DNA from: Lutjanus erythropterus | Lineage: Eukaryota; Chordata; Actinopteri; Lutjaniformes; Lutjanidae | DNA: 64,000 nt | Reading direction: 5' to 3' | Assembly: GCA_020091685.1 (NCBI GenBank) | Contig: CM034595.1 | Span: 6,067,971 to 6,131,970, forward strand | In this document: positions 1 to 11,953 of the stretch, piece after piece | Numbering within the stretch: the stretch's first letter is position 1 | How the letters are laid out: each line of letters opens with the position of its first letter | The notes under the pieces: generated by a model | Seen by the model: only the letters and a program-made list of their open reading frames with translations | The model's database searches: none | What the model was told of the DNA's origin: nothing | Translations under genes and position numbers: made by a program

Positions 1-620
1 TGTAGCTGTGATCATATCCTCTCAGTCAGTACCGGAAGCTTATGACCATAGATGAGGGCTCAGGCTCTTCACAATGGCTGACAAAGACAAAGACAAAGGT
101 AAAGCGTAACCCCAATTGCTGCATCAATCTCCATTTTTCACCTTTATGAGCAAAGGCCTGAGATACTTAAGATCCAACAACAAGGGCAGTGGCTCCCGTA
201 GGGAACAATTCATCTCTTTCTGACAGAGAATACTGGCCCCAGACTTAGAGGTGCTAACCCTCATCCCGACCGTTTCACACTTGGCTGCTAACATGCAGTC
301 GATGCACAGTGGAGGTCACAGGCTGACAAAGCCAGCAAAACTACATCAGCCGCAAAAAGCAGAGACCCAATCCTGAGGTCATCATAGTAGACGCTTCAGT
401 CCTTTGCTGCACCTCTAAATTCTCTCCATTAAACCACATATAGAAAGGTGGCAAAGGACACCCTTGGTGAAGTCCAACACTGACTAAAATGATCTTGAAA
501 GAATGCCATGTGTACAACAGGTCCAACACTTTACAAAGGAAGCTTACCCAACAGAAGACCTCCAGAGACATGGCCTACAAAACACCAATGAGCCCTTCAG
601 TATTTCTATGAAGAAGAATT
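1..620 (-). mobile_element. LINE ORF2 fragment, reverse transcriptase core, degenerate
   Basis: Read on the minus strand, 451-483 encodes VGLHQGCPLPP, the conserved LRQGCPLSP block of non-LTR reverse transcriptases. 331-357 encodes FAADVVLLA, the degraded catalytic F-A-D-D box with the first Asp lost. After a frameshift near 290, LAAKCETVGMRVSTSKSG follows, which matches the usual block after the catalytic box in teleost LINEs. Several frameshifts separate these blocks, so the copy is dead. It continues past position 1 of the window. The upstream part of the same ORF is at 2793-3035. Confidence 0.85.
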
Positions 621-1309
621 CAACAGGACCAATTCTGCAGACCATCAACTGAATCTGAGATTTGGCACCTAGAATACATTTTACAAGAGTGTCGTATGAT
701 GTGTTGATATAATGGAATGTCTGATTTGTGCAATCACATGGTTTGTTAACCAGAGATGCCTCAGAGTCCTTCATACTTGTTAAATGTTTTATGTTTAGAA
801 GTTTTTGGTGGTCAGAGGTTAAGATAAGATGGAGACCTTGTAGATGTTCCAGACTCTCTTGGTAGTGTTCAATGAAAAATTATATTGACCAAGAGTTACC
901 AAGATTGTTTTTTATTGTACAGGTTGGCGCCTTAAAAAGATGTGTTGCTGTTGGTGTGAGTTTTGAAAATATCAGCCACAGAGATGTCTGCCTCCTCTCC
1001 AATATAATGGGACTACATGGCTTGTGATGCTCAAAGCACCAAAATATATTTGATGAAATTTAAAACCAGTGTCTCTTCCCAAAAAGCATGACCCTCAAGA
1101 TAATTGTTCTGAGCAGTTTCATGTGGGAACTATTTTGTCTCTATTAGAAGCAGGATTAGTGCCATCTAGTTCCATCATACTGGAATGAAGGCAGATATCT
1201 CTACAGCTGACATCTCCACAACTGGGCAACTCACACCAAGAGTGTAGTAAACATTGAGCAGAAGTACATTTTTCCTCATCAAAGAACATATCCGCCCGTT
1301 TGGTAAATG
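621..1309 (-). mobile_element. Probable degraded interior of the same LINE
   Basis: On the minus strand the sequence just below 1309 resembles the LINE stretch around the K-K-G-D-R block (gggcggatatgttctttgat), so the LINE resumes here after the hAT insertion. The remainder to about 620 cannot be translated into recognisable reverse-transcriptase blocks and may hold deletions or other insertions. Confidence 0.4.
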
Positions 1310-2792
1310 GGTGATCTGAGTCACATTACATGACTTGAATTAGTCTTGAATCACAAATTTGAGGACTTGGGACTTGCTTGACGAACACTGATAAAAGGCT
1401 TGGCTTGACTTTTTGGTCTAGATTAGAGCAGCCATACCCTACTTTCAGGACGACCACACCCCCTTTTGATTGAAAACAAGCGCTGACAAGAAATTGAAAA
1501 GACTAGTGTAATTTGCATGTATGCTAATGTTAGACAGACTCCTAAAACTGCTAAATAGTGTCTTAAATAGTGACAGATGCCAGAAATATATCACCTGGAG
1601 ATTCAATAAGGTAGTTTTAAGTGTTAGGATATACCACCTTTGGCCACTCAGTGGGGTAATTTGTCCACTTTGAAGGAAGCAGACTCAAAGGTCACTCATC
1701 AACCCCAATTTTTTTTTTTTCACGTAATGATTCCAGTCATTGATCAGCAATGACATAGCATAATTGCTCACCTGACTGGCCATATGGTTTGGGCTAATAG
1801 CTGCAAAACAATTTTCTTTTATTCTATGCATCTGAACTAGCAAAAATGTCAGAATTTGTTTCCCACCAGTCACATTAGAGAACTTGCATTTTTCAAGATA
1901 TTGAGAAGTTACATTTGGTTTTTGAAACACTGGACAATTGAATGATTTCCAGTGCAACGTGCATAAACCTGGCAATCCACTAGAATGCGTCAGACCAGCA
2001 GAGGGCAATACATGAGGCAGCTATCATGGAGGAGGTTTGTCCAGAAACAGTACAGTCTGGATTCAGCAATTATGATGTCGATGGCGGTCATTAAAAAGAG
2101 AACTTTGGTATGCAAGGTCTACAGCTCAAAAATCAGTGACATTATCACCACAACAACCATCTTCATCTGTGACTGAAAAAAACACAAAGAAAGGTACATG
2201 AATGTGTGTTTTTACCTACCTCACTGGCTGTTCAAATGTTAGCTAGAAAGCTAATGGTAGGTTTAAGCTGTATTAGACTTTGCTTCAGATTGATCATGCA
2301 TTTTATTATGAAGAAATATATTTACTTTAACAGACAATCTGGGGACTGATTTGGGACTATGTGGGGGAATGTTAGTCTTCTCATGACATGCCAATTTACC
2401 CCTCTATGCCTCTTTAATACGCTGTAAATTTGTGTGCCCACTTTGTTAGGATCACTTTGCTGCCAGTGTTGTTATGGCTTTGCAAAAGACTTGCATATCT
2501 ATATTTAAGACCTAGCATATGCTTATAATGGTCCCTTAATTATGGTCACTGTGATATTAGAATTGGCTTCCCAAGCCAGGAAACATTAAAGTTGAAAGTA
2601 AAACTTGCCATGACCACTGTCTTTTAATTGTTTTTTTTAATAGTGAGAAATGACTTGACTTGCTTGACTTTTAGCAGTGACTTGACTTGCCTTGCTTCAT
2701 TCTCACCACAGTAAGTTGGGACTTGCTTGAGACTTGCAGGTTAAGACTTGAGACTTGCATGTGATTTGCACATGTGACCTGCTCCCACCTCT
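1310..2792. mobile_element. hAT-like non-autonomous element with ACTTG-rich termini
   Basis: The right end reads inward from 2792 as agaggtgggagcaggtcaca and is followed by repeated acttgagacttgc words (2641-2770). The left end has matching but degraded words (1311-1420: gtgatctgagtcaca, cttgggacttgcttg). The flanks ggtaaatg (1302-1309) and ggtaaaca (2793-2800) could be an aged 8-bp target duplication, 6 of 8 matching. This end type is common in fish. The interior (about 1430-2600) has no transposase frame. Confidence 0.6.
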
Positions 2793-3035
2793 GGTAAACA
2801 CAACTATCCCACGTGTCTGTCCGTGTGGACTGGCTCAAACTTCCATGGGATCCAAAAGAAATTGTGTCAGCCAGAACAGATCAACAAACTTCTGAGCCTT
2901 CAGCAGATCAGGGTGAAACTCATCCACCTTGGGCACCTCGCCTCTGTGGAGCTTTTTAACCACATCAGCGACCTCTGTTAGAGAGATGGGAAAGGATTCC
3001 CCTGAGTCCTCCACCACTATGTTGTACAACCTGCC
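2793..3035 (-). mobile_element. LINE ORF2 fragment upstream of the RT core
   Basis: The minus strand encodes VVEDSGESFPISLTEVADVV, then KKLHRGEVPKVDEFHPDLLK. This is the well-known block (E-V-x-x-V-V-K-K-L ... G-x-D-E-x-x-P-[ED]-x-L-K) preceding the polymerase motifs in teleost LINEs. It ends near 2811 where the hAT-like element begins, and the ORF resumes beyond 1310. The frame is open for 64 residues, so decay is milder than in 1-620. Confidence 0.8.
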
Positions 3036-3728
3036 ATGTACAAAGCCATTTTATGAGTGTGTTCTACCTCTGTTTGAACTCTAACCCCTGTCTTTCCTCT
3101 TAGGTATTTTCCTCTCTTAGCATCAATATTTTAAAGCTTTATAAAGAAACCAGTGCTGCCATTGTTGGCAGGACTACACAGCATTAACTGCTTTGAATAT
3201 TGAGTACTTCAACACTGAAATCTTTTAAGGTCATGGCAAAAATTAACAAAGCTGCATTCAGTCTTATTCATTTGATTCTGACTTAGTTTAATTTATTTAT
3301 TCAGTTTAATCTAACATTTTTTAACTGATTATTTTAAGTTGTCTCAAATAAAACATTACTTATTATTTGAATTGTATATAGGGAAAAGAATTTCTAAAAG
3401 AAAACATCTTTCAATATATTTTGATCAATGACTACTCAATACAAGTAAGTATACCTATAGAAAAGACTGTTGAAGGAAAGCGCTCTGGGAATGAGCTGTG
3501 TCCTTGTTCAGATATTTGAGGTTCAGTTTTAATTTATTATTTATTATGTGGAGAGAATTTCATACAATAAATAGGAAAATAGTGTGCATATATGCGTCCA
3601 AGTTTAGAAGGACAGCATGGAACTTTTTCACATGTAAGTCTTGTTTTTCATGGCTTCAGAACTTATTGTTTTGCCTCTCTTGTAGCCCAATCATGAGCTG
3701 TTAAAGAAATCCAGTTGTGTATAAATAT
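3036..3728. other. AT-rich intergenic or intronic DNA, no feature recognised
   Basis: There are no splice-bounded open frames and no terminal repeats. The sequence is AT-rich throughout. Confidence 0.5.
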
Positions 3729-4555
3729 TAGGGGTGGGACTTAATTAAAAATATTGATCTAATTAATTAAAGGCTTTGTGATCAATTAATCTCAATTAAT
3801 CGCATTTTAATGGCATAACAATATTTGCCACAAGAAGCAACATTTTTCAATTTAAATGGATTTTATATGACTGAATCAAATGATAGACACATGCAAACAT
3901 TTAAACAACAAAATATTGTTTATTTTGCATCAGTCTGACAATGGCACTATAAATCACAATAGTGGCTATTTTCAGGCTTTCATAGAACTTTATTTAAACC
4001 CCGAAGCGTTTCAGCAGCGGAGCATTTTGCCCGTCTGATTATGTTTACTTGCTCTGATTTTGTTGATTAAGTCCTCTTTCCTTGCTCTTTGTGCTTCTAC
4101 CATGGATAAGCAGGCTATGTAGTTTATTTGTTTATTTTCTGTCTGTCTTTATAATCGCGAGTCTGCACGGGGTCTTTTATTTTGAAAATCAACCGGATTC
4201 TCCCCAGTTTTACGTGCCTGACTTCCTACCTGTTTGACCTGCTCTGTGGCAATTGATGCGCCATCCGTCAAAAATAGACTTGCTGCGTATTCTCTGCGGC
4301 ACAGAGCGCCATGCCGCTTCTGGGACGCTGCTGAGACACGCCGCGGCGCTTCTGGTATAAATTACAGCATTGACTAGAATGGCAGCGTATCTCTCCGAGT
4401 GCAGCCGCACCTGGTGTAAATTAGGGGACAGTGTGATCGGCGGACCAGGAACTCGTGCGCTGACAAATGTTCCGTGTTGTCTGGAGTGCAAACTGCACTT
4501 TTTTTTTTTTTTGTAATTAATTAATTATAATTAATGCATTAAAGTCCCACCCCTA
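3729..4555. mobile_element. hAT MITE, copy 1 (TIR taggggtgggac)
   Basis: The inverted ends are taggggtgggactt (from 3729) and aaagtcccacccct (to 4555). Next to both ends are AT-rich attaat words. The length is 827 bp. It is closely similar over its full length to 61841-62673. It has no intact transposase; the 93-codon open frame inside it is fortuitous. Its flanks ataaatat and atatacac match poorly, possibly because the adjacent TA/CA microsatellite has altered the right side. Confidence 0.85.
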
Positions 4556-4592
4556 ATATACACACACACACAAAGACACACACACATATATA

Positions 4593-4647
<55 letters not shown>

Positions 4648-4660
4648 ACATATATATACG
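4556..4660. repeat. Compound CA/TA microsatellite
   Basis: A (CA)n tract is followed by a long (TA)n tract with a few interruptions, directly abutting the right end of the hAT MITE. Confidence 0.95.
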
Positions 4661-6900
4661 TGATGTAGTGCAGGTCAAGAGCAAGGACGAGAGAGGAGTT
4701 AGAAAAGAGAAGGTTTTAAGTGACTTGTTCACCTTTCCATCTCTGAGGCCCTCTGAGACTTTTAACAACCAGAAACAATTTTAAAAACAACTTTTTATCC
4801 GAGGGAGAATGTGGAAAAACAGAATTAGAACCATTAAAGCTGATAGCACTTCCATACAAACCAGCTATCTGCCTCATCTCTGCCTCCCTTACATGGAAGA
4901 CAAACTCGCCGTGTCTCTGGGAGAAAAACTACTTACCTTGTGTGACATGAGAAATATCCTCATAATACAACAATAATGCAATGCAATGATAATGGCCATA
5001 ATATTATTTTCCCTTTATCGCATCTGGTTGTGAAAATTGGAAGTCCATAAAATAAATAATGTTTACAGCGGAACTGCCTCACTTGTAATCGGCTTATATG
5101 CAATTTACATAAAACTCAGCGTCCCATGCAGTCACCCTGATTATGATATTTAAGAGGAGCAGCAAATAAACACAGACTTCACGGCCAATCCCAGCATCCT
5201 GGGAGGAAGCCCTGTGACAGCGATTGTCAACAATGGAACAAAAAACACTCCCCAGCATCAGCATATTTGGCCTTTTATTAAAGACTGATTGGCCTCTGTT
5301 AAAAACAGGGTAGCAGCCAGTTGTGTTGGCTACTTCTGACATGGTCATAAAACTGTCCAGCTCAGATTAAACATTCATGTCAGAACATTATGCACAATGC
5401 AACATTAGTTATGATTTTACACTGCATATACAATCTTGGCAACACAAGTTAGGGAATATGTGATTTTTCAGTGCAAAGAGAAGCTCCAAGGGATCTACCA
5501 TTACAGCATATATGGTTTCAAAAGAAATATCTAAGCCTGGTTGCAATGTCAGCATTATGCAGAGAACCTTAAATGTCTTTACATGTCTCATCTCCTCTTT
5601 GGATTCTGTGTTGCACTTTCATTCTTATGGGAGCTGCCACTGTACTGAGACACTGATGTTTTCTTGCTGGAGAAATCTATTGCAAACACAGTGGAAGTCC
5701 TACCAGAAACACTATATAAACCAGGAAAACCGGCAGATTACTGTGTACTGTGCTAATCTTTGGTGCTATTTAAATGAAGAATTCTGAATTAACTACACAC
5801 TGCCTTTATTTCAAAAAGTAGGCTGCACATATCTTCACAAACAGTGTTCTGAAAAAGTCTTACAGTTAATTAGAGTTGCTGGTCACACAGACCAGAGCCA
5901 ATCATTGACAAGGAGGCATTCACTGACCACAATGTTGCCAGTTTCAAGAGACACTCACTCAGCAAACTGCATTACTTGTGGAGGCTCCTAGTGGAAGGTA
6001 GGGTTGGAGTCTGACCACTAGGTGTTGCAGATGACTCAGCTCCTCTGGACAGGAACATAATTAGAGGCCAGTGGACTTAAAAGTCAATCGATTTTTCACA
6101 GCATGTTCTGGCAAATGTTTCATAATAAAAGGAGGATTTCTATCCACTAAAATACTACAGAATGTTTAATTTGAAATGAATACAAGAAGTGTTGCAGTAT
6201 AATGCAGCAACTTAAACAAGATCAAAACAAGGCTTCATACTAGCTAACAGCCCTAATGCTAGCTCGCTAGCTACTAGATGATTGTTTATTAACTTCCCAG
6301 TAATCTGTATAGAGTATTGCAGAGACCGCCCCCATTTATCATCATATTCACTTGTACTGAACACAGCAAGCTTAACAAACAACAAATGCAAATGTGACCT
6401 TTTTATTAGTGTTCGTAAAATGCTCAGAATTTACTGGTTTATGTTGGCAATTGTCATTTTTGTGCTGGTTTGTAGTTTTCTTGACCCCAGCTGTATTTTA
6501 CTACTAATTTTATGATTTCTGGCACCTGTAATGAACGTCATTAAAGGGTATGACATTCAGTCATTTAGTAGAAAACTAAATCAGCTTAAGCTCATACACC
6601 GGATCAGAATGGCACGACCAGAAAACGACCCGACCCTTCATCATGCATCAGCTGGCAAAAAGACTTGCAGTGGGCCTAGGGACATGTTCAAACAAGCTGT
6701 AGACTTCAGCCAAAGAAACGATTATAATCACTCTGGCACAGATCCGTTGAAGACTGGTTACCCTGATATCAGAGTAAATTGCCATTTTGCTTCACCTAAT
6801 TCAATGAGCCTGGAATTATGTTAATGTTATCAGATTTAACAATCGTTGGGAAGAAACATATCCATCACACAAAATCATTTTCAGGCTGTTCATAGGAGCA
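4661..6900. other. Intronic or intergenic DNA, nothing recognised
   Basis: There are only short chance frames. A hydrophobic minus-strand stretch near 5110-5170 was considered as a membrane-anchor exon and rejected because its acceptor phase is wrong. Confidence 0.5.
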
Positions 6901-7125
6901 GTTAAAGGTCCAGTGTGTCAGATTTAGGGGAATCTATTGGCAGGATATAAAAAAATTATACATTAGAATACAATAATATAATAATATATCTACAGAGGGC
7001 ATGAGTCCTCTGCCATGGGGGCAGCCATGTTTCTACATTAGCTTTGAATTGACAAACCAAACACCTGTTCTAGAACAGACCTTTTGGCTCTTTTGTGAGT
7101 GTTGCTATCACTGTAGGTTCTCCTA

Positions 7126-7867
7126 CACTCTTAGAAATAATGGTTCCAAAAGGGTTCTTCTAGAAGGGCTGAGGTTCTACCCAGAACCATTTGCTTGTTC
7201 TGAAGAAAGGGTTGGTCAAGAGCTCAAGGTTGTTGAAATCAGCTGGCTCGGTTCTAGATGAAACCCTTGGAATATAAAAAGGTTCTCCACAGAACTGCCT
7301 GGATAGGTTCTTGTTAGGACCATTAGAAGACAGAAAGAGGGTTCTGGGTGAAACCACTGCACCATAGAAAGGCTCTCCTTTTAAACCTCTTGTAAGGCCA
7401 TTTTCCACCAAAGTAGCTCTGGTTCTTGAACCAGTTCCACTCAAGATTTTTGGAACCTTAGCGCTATCTAGCACACCACCCTGCAGATTCACCAGTTTTG
7501 AGCAGAACCATTGAATTAAGGATGTCATCAGTGGAGGATGTTGCACAGTGACTTGTAGAAAGAAGAGAAACTCTCCATCTTTTGGTTTCAACTTTTCAGA
7601 TTTACTTTTGGCGGCTCAAAATTAGGTTCCTGAACTTGAATATGGCCAGTTCCATATTGGTGGAAAAAGCTTAATAGGGGGTTTAGGGTAAAATCTTTCA
7701 CAGATGGTTCTCAGTATAGCACCTTCAGCTGGCCTCCAGGTACAACTCTATGGAAGGGTTCCAACTGGGTCTCTTTCTAAATGATGCTACCAGGGACCTG
7801 CTGTGCTCATGAGGACAAGTCAAAGAATCCTTTATGGTTCTAGTTAGCAACTTTATTTCTAAGAGTG
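7126..7867. mobile_element. Middle MITE, TA-flanked, 15-bp perfect TIR
   Basis: CACTCTTAGAAATAA (7126-7140) is repeated as its exact reverse complement at 7853-7867. Both ends are flanked by TA (7124-7125 and 7868-7869), as expected of a Tc1/mariner-type target. The interior is rich in ggttct and agaacc words, as in the common fish family with these ends. No transposase was seen. Confidence 0.88.
7403..7667. mobile_element. Innermost element with ttttccacc ends
   Basis: ttttccaccaaag at 7403 and ttggtggaaaa ending at 7667 are inverted, and the adjoining words (ggttcttgaacc, ggccagttcc) fit a known fish hAT-type family. No clear 8-bp target duplication is visible, so the boundaries are approximate. 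Confidence 0.55.
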
Positions 7868-7882
7868 TACACACCTGGAGGG

Positions 7883-7950
7883 GTAGTGTGAGGTGAATGG
7901 TATTTGGTCATGGTATTTGGGTAGTGTGAGGTGAATGGTATTTGGTCATG
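7883..7950. repeat. 38-bp direct tandem duplication
   Basis: The 30-base word beginning gtagtgtgaggtgaatggta occurs at 7883-7912 and again at 7921-7950, inside the right arm of the outer element. Confidence 0.95.
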
Positions 7951-7996
7951 CAATCTCCACTAGATGCTACTAAATCCTACACACCAACACTTTAAC

Positions 7997-9409
7997 ATTT
8001 TTCTCAATAATCACAAAATTGTTAACTTTTGTAAGTCAGCTCACAAGAACCTGTACCGTACATCAATCTTATCAACGGCATTTTTTTTGTGCCAGTAGTT
8101 TTTATGGACGTATTAAGTGCCTTCCATATTGCTAATCCCACCGACAAAGCACTGATTGGTGAAATAGTCACCTGTTTAAATCGCTGAACAAATCAACGAT
8201 ATGAGCTGCGATTTAGAGGTCTAGAACCAAACTACTGGTACCAAATATTTGCCACAATGCACCAGCCTACCAAATAGATTGGCAGTACATTTTATAATAT
8301 TGTTTAAGACATCCCATTCCAACCATGCACAGCTAACATTACAATCATAAATACTGCTTGTACATTCTTAATAGTAAATTGATTTTGTGTGCCTGACTGG
8401 TTAATTTTAAATTTTTGGTCACATTAATGGGGAAATATTGACAGCTGGTAATTCTCTTGTAGAACCAACATCAATCTACTCCCCTCATGAAAACAATATT
8501 TTATAAAATTAAATGAGGTTGAAGAGTCGACACACATAACTCCCTCAACTGCTTCAGATATTGTTTGAAGAGACAACAAAGCCATTTATTATAATGTGAT
8601 TCATTCATCCCAGCTCTTAGATACTACAATGAGGACAGATTAAAGCTTTTTTGACTCACAAAGGCATCTTCATCGCCGCTATAGAGGGTTAACCTTGAGC
8701 AAGAAAGGTGAACTAATCTCAGAGCAAAGTGTGGTGTGTACAATCACTCTGGATTCAATAGGGGAAGCCTCACTTTATAGTGCCTTTCACATCACATTTC
8801 TGTGTGTGAGTGTGTGTGGGAGTCAAACAGAGTGAAGCACCAGCAGTGTGGTGTAACCTGGCCTTTGTGCTGCTGCACTCACAGAGAATCACTCTACTGT
8901 GGCTTTCAACCCAGCAGATAGTCACTCACAGATTCAGGGTTTGAGGTAGAAATGGGCTTTTCTGGTGGAAGGCAAAGGGGGCTCTGATCCACTCATACAT
9001 TGAGATGCATAGCTGCAAAAGAAATACAATATGGATGAAAAAAGGGCTGTATAGCATAGGTACATCCAAGACGTTCTCATCCAACTCGTCACTCATCGTA
9101 CAACAACTAAATAAGTGGCCCTATGCCTAACTCTATCCAGTTTGGCTTCCCGCAGTTAAATGAACACGATTGACTTTGATACTGATGTACAAAATGTGTG
9201 CTCTGCTCATAGAAAGCTTTGCTGCATATCAAATCAAGTACTTCCTAAACTAACAGCCAGCCGTCCTGCAGCAGCAGGCTGTACAAAACTTCCTGGATGT
9301 TGTGGCTGCAGTCCAAAGTAGAAGAGTGATATACAACGGAGAGCAAATCAGATGTGTGGAGCAGAAGGCGAAGAGCTAGGCCCTCCAAATGGATCATCAT
9401 CTGCTGTTT
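7997..9409. other. Intronic or intergenic DNA, nothing recognised
   Basis: There are no coding exons or terminal repeats with support. A short GT-rich run is near 8802-8820. Confidence 0.45.
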
Positions 9410-9529
9410 GGAAGTAATTATTATTATTAAGTAAAATTATTTTGTCCTTAAAATCAATAAGTAATCATGATGAATAATCGTGATCTCAATATTAATCAAA
9501 ATAATTGTGACCATAATTGTGCAGCCCTA
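9410..9529. mobile_element. hAT-type fragment, right end only (ends gcagcccta)
   Basis: The words gtgatctcaatattaatc, aaaataattgtgacc and the terminal attgtgcagcccta match the end of the widespread family whose ends read tagggctgcac. The left end is missing. Compare the more complete element at 46973-47203. Confidence 0.6.
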
Positions 9530-9656
9530 CTGTATGTACCCCTCTGGTGTCAGTTTTCCACCTGCAAGGGTCAAATTAGCAGTAATAACTGTCCAGGTGG
9601 ATTTTCGAACTAAACACACAAAAGCTACTGCTACTACTAGATTTAAGCAACAAAAT

Positions 9657-10372
9657 TACAACCCCAATTGTAAAAGTTACGTAAAACATCATTTAAAAAA
9701 CAGAATGCAAGGATTTGCAAAAACTTTTCAACCTACAGTGAGTGTTTAGAAACTACAGAAACTAATTGTTAAAGTTTTGAAAGTGAAATTCTTATTTGAT
9801 ATTCGACTTCAGGTTGTTGTTGTATTTTGTGCTTCATAATGCACCACACATTTTCAATGAGAGACCAGTCTGGACTGCAGGCAGGTCAGTCTACACCTGA
9901 ACTCTTGTATTGTGAAGACACTCTCCACAATGTGTCTTGGCATTGTCTCATTGAAATAAGCAGGGACGTCTCTGAAAAAGATGTCTGGATGGTAGCTTAT
10001 GTCGCTCCAAAACCTGTATGAACCTTTCAGCATTAATGGGGCCTTCACAGACTTGACAGTTACCCATGAGGCTGTGGGCACTAACACGCCCATTACCATC
10101 ACAGATGCTGTCTTTTGGAATTAGTGCTGGTAACAATGAGGATGGTTTTTTTTCCTCTTTAGCCTGCAGGACATGTCGTCCATGATTACTGAAAACACTC
10201 TGAAATGTGGACTCGTCAGACCACAGCACACTTTTCCACTTTGCGTCAGTCCATCTCAGATGAGCTCAGGCCCAGAGAAGTCTGCGGTGTTTCTGGATGT
10301 TGTTGATATATGTCTTTCTCTTTGCATGGTAGAGTCTTTACTTGCATTTGTAGATGCAGCAACAAACTGAAC
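9657..10372 (-). pseudogene. Broken Tc1-like transposon, C-terminal transposase half and 3' end
   Basis: On the minus strand 10229-9948 encodes LWSDESTFQSVFSNHGRHV, then INAERFIQVLERHKLPS. This carries the first catalytic Asp of the Tc1-family DDE domain (WSDES) and the segment before the second. Another frame continues toward the C-terminus, so there is at least one frameshift. At 9657-9735 acaaccccaatt and gaatgcaaggatttgcaaa match the terminal region of the same Tc1 family. The N-terminal DNA-binding half and the other terminal repeat are absent beyond about 10372, so the copy is truncated and inactive. Confidence 0.85.
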
Positions 10373-11663
10373 CCTGAACGAAAATGTGACCATTTCGAAA
10401 TGTAAACCACACATTTAATGTCACGTGACTTACTTCATGGGACTTACATTACATAGTTAAGGTCTATTCTGTCATGTAGGTATGAGAACGTGTTGTCATA
10501 GAGGATGCAAAGCACAACCTTTCACCTACATTCGCCCTCTTCTAGTTTGCCTGAAACGTCACTGCTGAGTAATCATTGCTGTTGTGTTTTTTTTTTTCAG
10601 TTTGTCCTCAAACTTTGTTGCTCAGACCTCATTTCTGCTCTCGCACGGCACTTTCCACAGATCACTTGTCAATCAAACAGCACGACTGCCTCTGTGATTA
10701 CTTTTTTTTTTTTTTGCTTGGGCTTTCTGATTTGAGATTCTCCGTTAATCAAGTTTCTGTAGGTGGCACCTGTCAACAGAGCTCACTCTGAACAGCCGGT
10801 TTTTATTCTATTCTAAATTACAGACTGGATACAAGATGCATAACTATGCATTCAGTGGAGGGGTTTTCCAGGTCTACTGGGCATACTTAAAACAACAAAA
10901 GGAAAAGCGCTGATGACCTGACAACGTTCTGTTATTCTGCAGCAATCACTGGCAGAGAGTAGACATTCACCTGAATGACAATTTCAAAAATTATTAATAT
11001 AGAGTAGCATAATGTAAGGCTTTTATTCTCTCATGCCCAAATGGTAATGATGTACTGTGTCCATTCAAACAGGCTGTTATGGTTATAATTAAAAATGGCA
11101 GTTGCGACAAACTTGCAGGCCAACAAGGTAATATAATATTGCATTCAATCAGCACAGACCAATACACACATGCACACAAATACACCAGCAATCATACACT
11201 ATATGGATGAAAACACACGTAGATGATATGCTGCAATATCCCTCTGAGACAGTGAAATAGTCACTTCACCATGAATAAACAGCAACACACATCCTTCATC
11301 AACAAGGTAGTACATAAACACATCCAAGCTGTCATAAAATGAGATGCATTGTGGTTGTTCAAATATTGCTTTGTTATGTATATTTGTTTGCCACGTCAAG
11401 TAGAAGATATGCTAGAATTCCATTACCACAGCTCAGTATGTTTTCCTTTAGAAGACAAAGCAGGTTACAGAATTCCAAACTTCCTAATGCCAATCCTAAC
11501 ACCTAACTGTACACAAATGGCAATCTTTCAAGCAAGACTGTATATTTTTCTTTCTTACGTATGAAAAGTTAAACTCTTTAGCAAGACAACACATCCTTGC
11601 TTGATTTTAGACCATGCAAAGCAACAGTAAATGTGTGGTCCTAGTGTCCATCTAGCAGCTTTT
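10373..11663. other. Intronic or intergenic DNA, nothing recognised
   Basis: Only T-rich runs (10588-10600, 10702-10715) and chance frames are present. Confidence 0.45.
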
Positions 11664-11953
11664 TTGGACATGTCCAGACATGTTTGAGCCACCAGAGCCA
11701 GAAAACGGTGATGGATTGGTATGTTTTTTTCTTCTTTGTCAGGTTGTTGGAACTGAAGCGAGCTGAAGTGAACTGCTGGTCTGATTTGGACTGAGAGAGT
11801 CGCTGAAGGTACATTTGTAACTGACTGTTAGGGAGGGTGAGGGGAGGGTGGGGTGGTGTCGTTTGTGAGTCGGTTTGTGGGTTTTAAATAGCAGCGAGGG
11901 CCCATGGCACTGGCACGTCACCGAGCCATGTGTCAGGTCCACCCAAAAAATCC
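11664..11953. repeat. Dispersed repeat, copy 1 (paired with 43139-43363)
   Basis: The segment from ttggacatgtccagacatgt through ggtccacccaaaaaatcc is shared with 43139-43363 in the same orientation. Blocks such as gagccaccagagccaga, gcgagctgaagtgaactgct and ggactgagagagt are identical. This copy has an extra G-rich insertion (agggtgaggggagggtgggg) near 11829. Confidence 0.85.

Larger units (their letters stand above)
6901..7996. mobile_element. Outer MITE of a nested set (ends GTTAAAG...GTGTG)
   Basis: The left end gttaaaggtccagtgtgtca and the right end (read inward from 7996) gttaaagtgttggtgtgtag are imperfect inverted repeats. The interior words gagtcctc, aggttctc, gtgaggtga and gcaatct recur in the same order at 15001-15629, a second copy of the same family. 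It is split at 7124-7869 by another element. Confidence 0.8.

Noticed and set aside
2120-2176. Minus-strand candidate terminal exon SQMKMVVVVIMSLIFEL with a good acceptor (tttgtgtttttttcag) in the right phase for the SNARE gene
   Set aside because: The hydrophobic run is only about ten residues, there is no basic linker, and the segment lies inside the hAT-like insertion at 1310-2792, which is much younger than the gene.
4210-4491. 93-codon minus-strand open frame, and its counterparts at 62300-62626
   Set aside because: It lies inside a hAT MITE, is not similar to transposase and is interrupted differently in the two copies.
5094-5180. Minus-strand hydrophobic stretch VCVYLLLLLNIIIRV as a possible membrane anchor
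   Set aside because: The only nearby AG gives phase 2, whereas the 20134 exon ends in phase 0. In phase 0 it stops after about ten codons.
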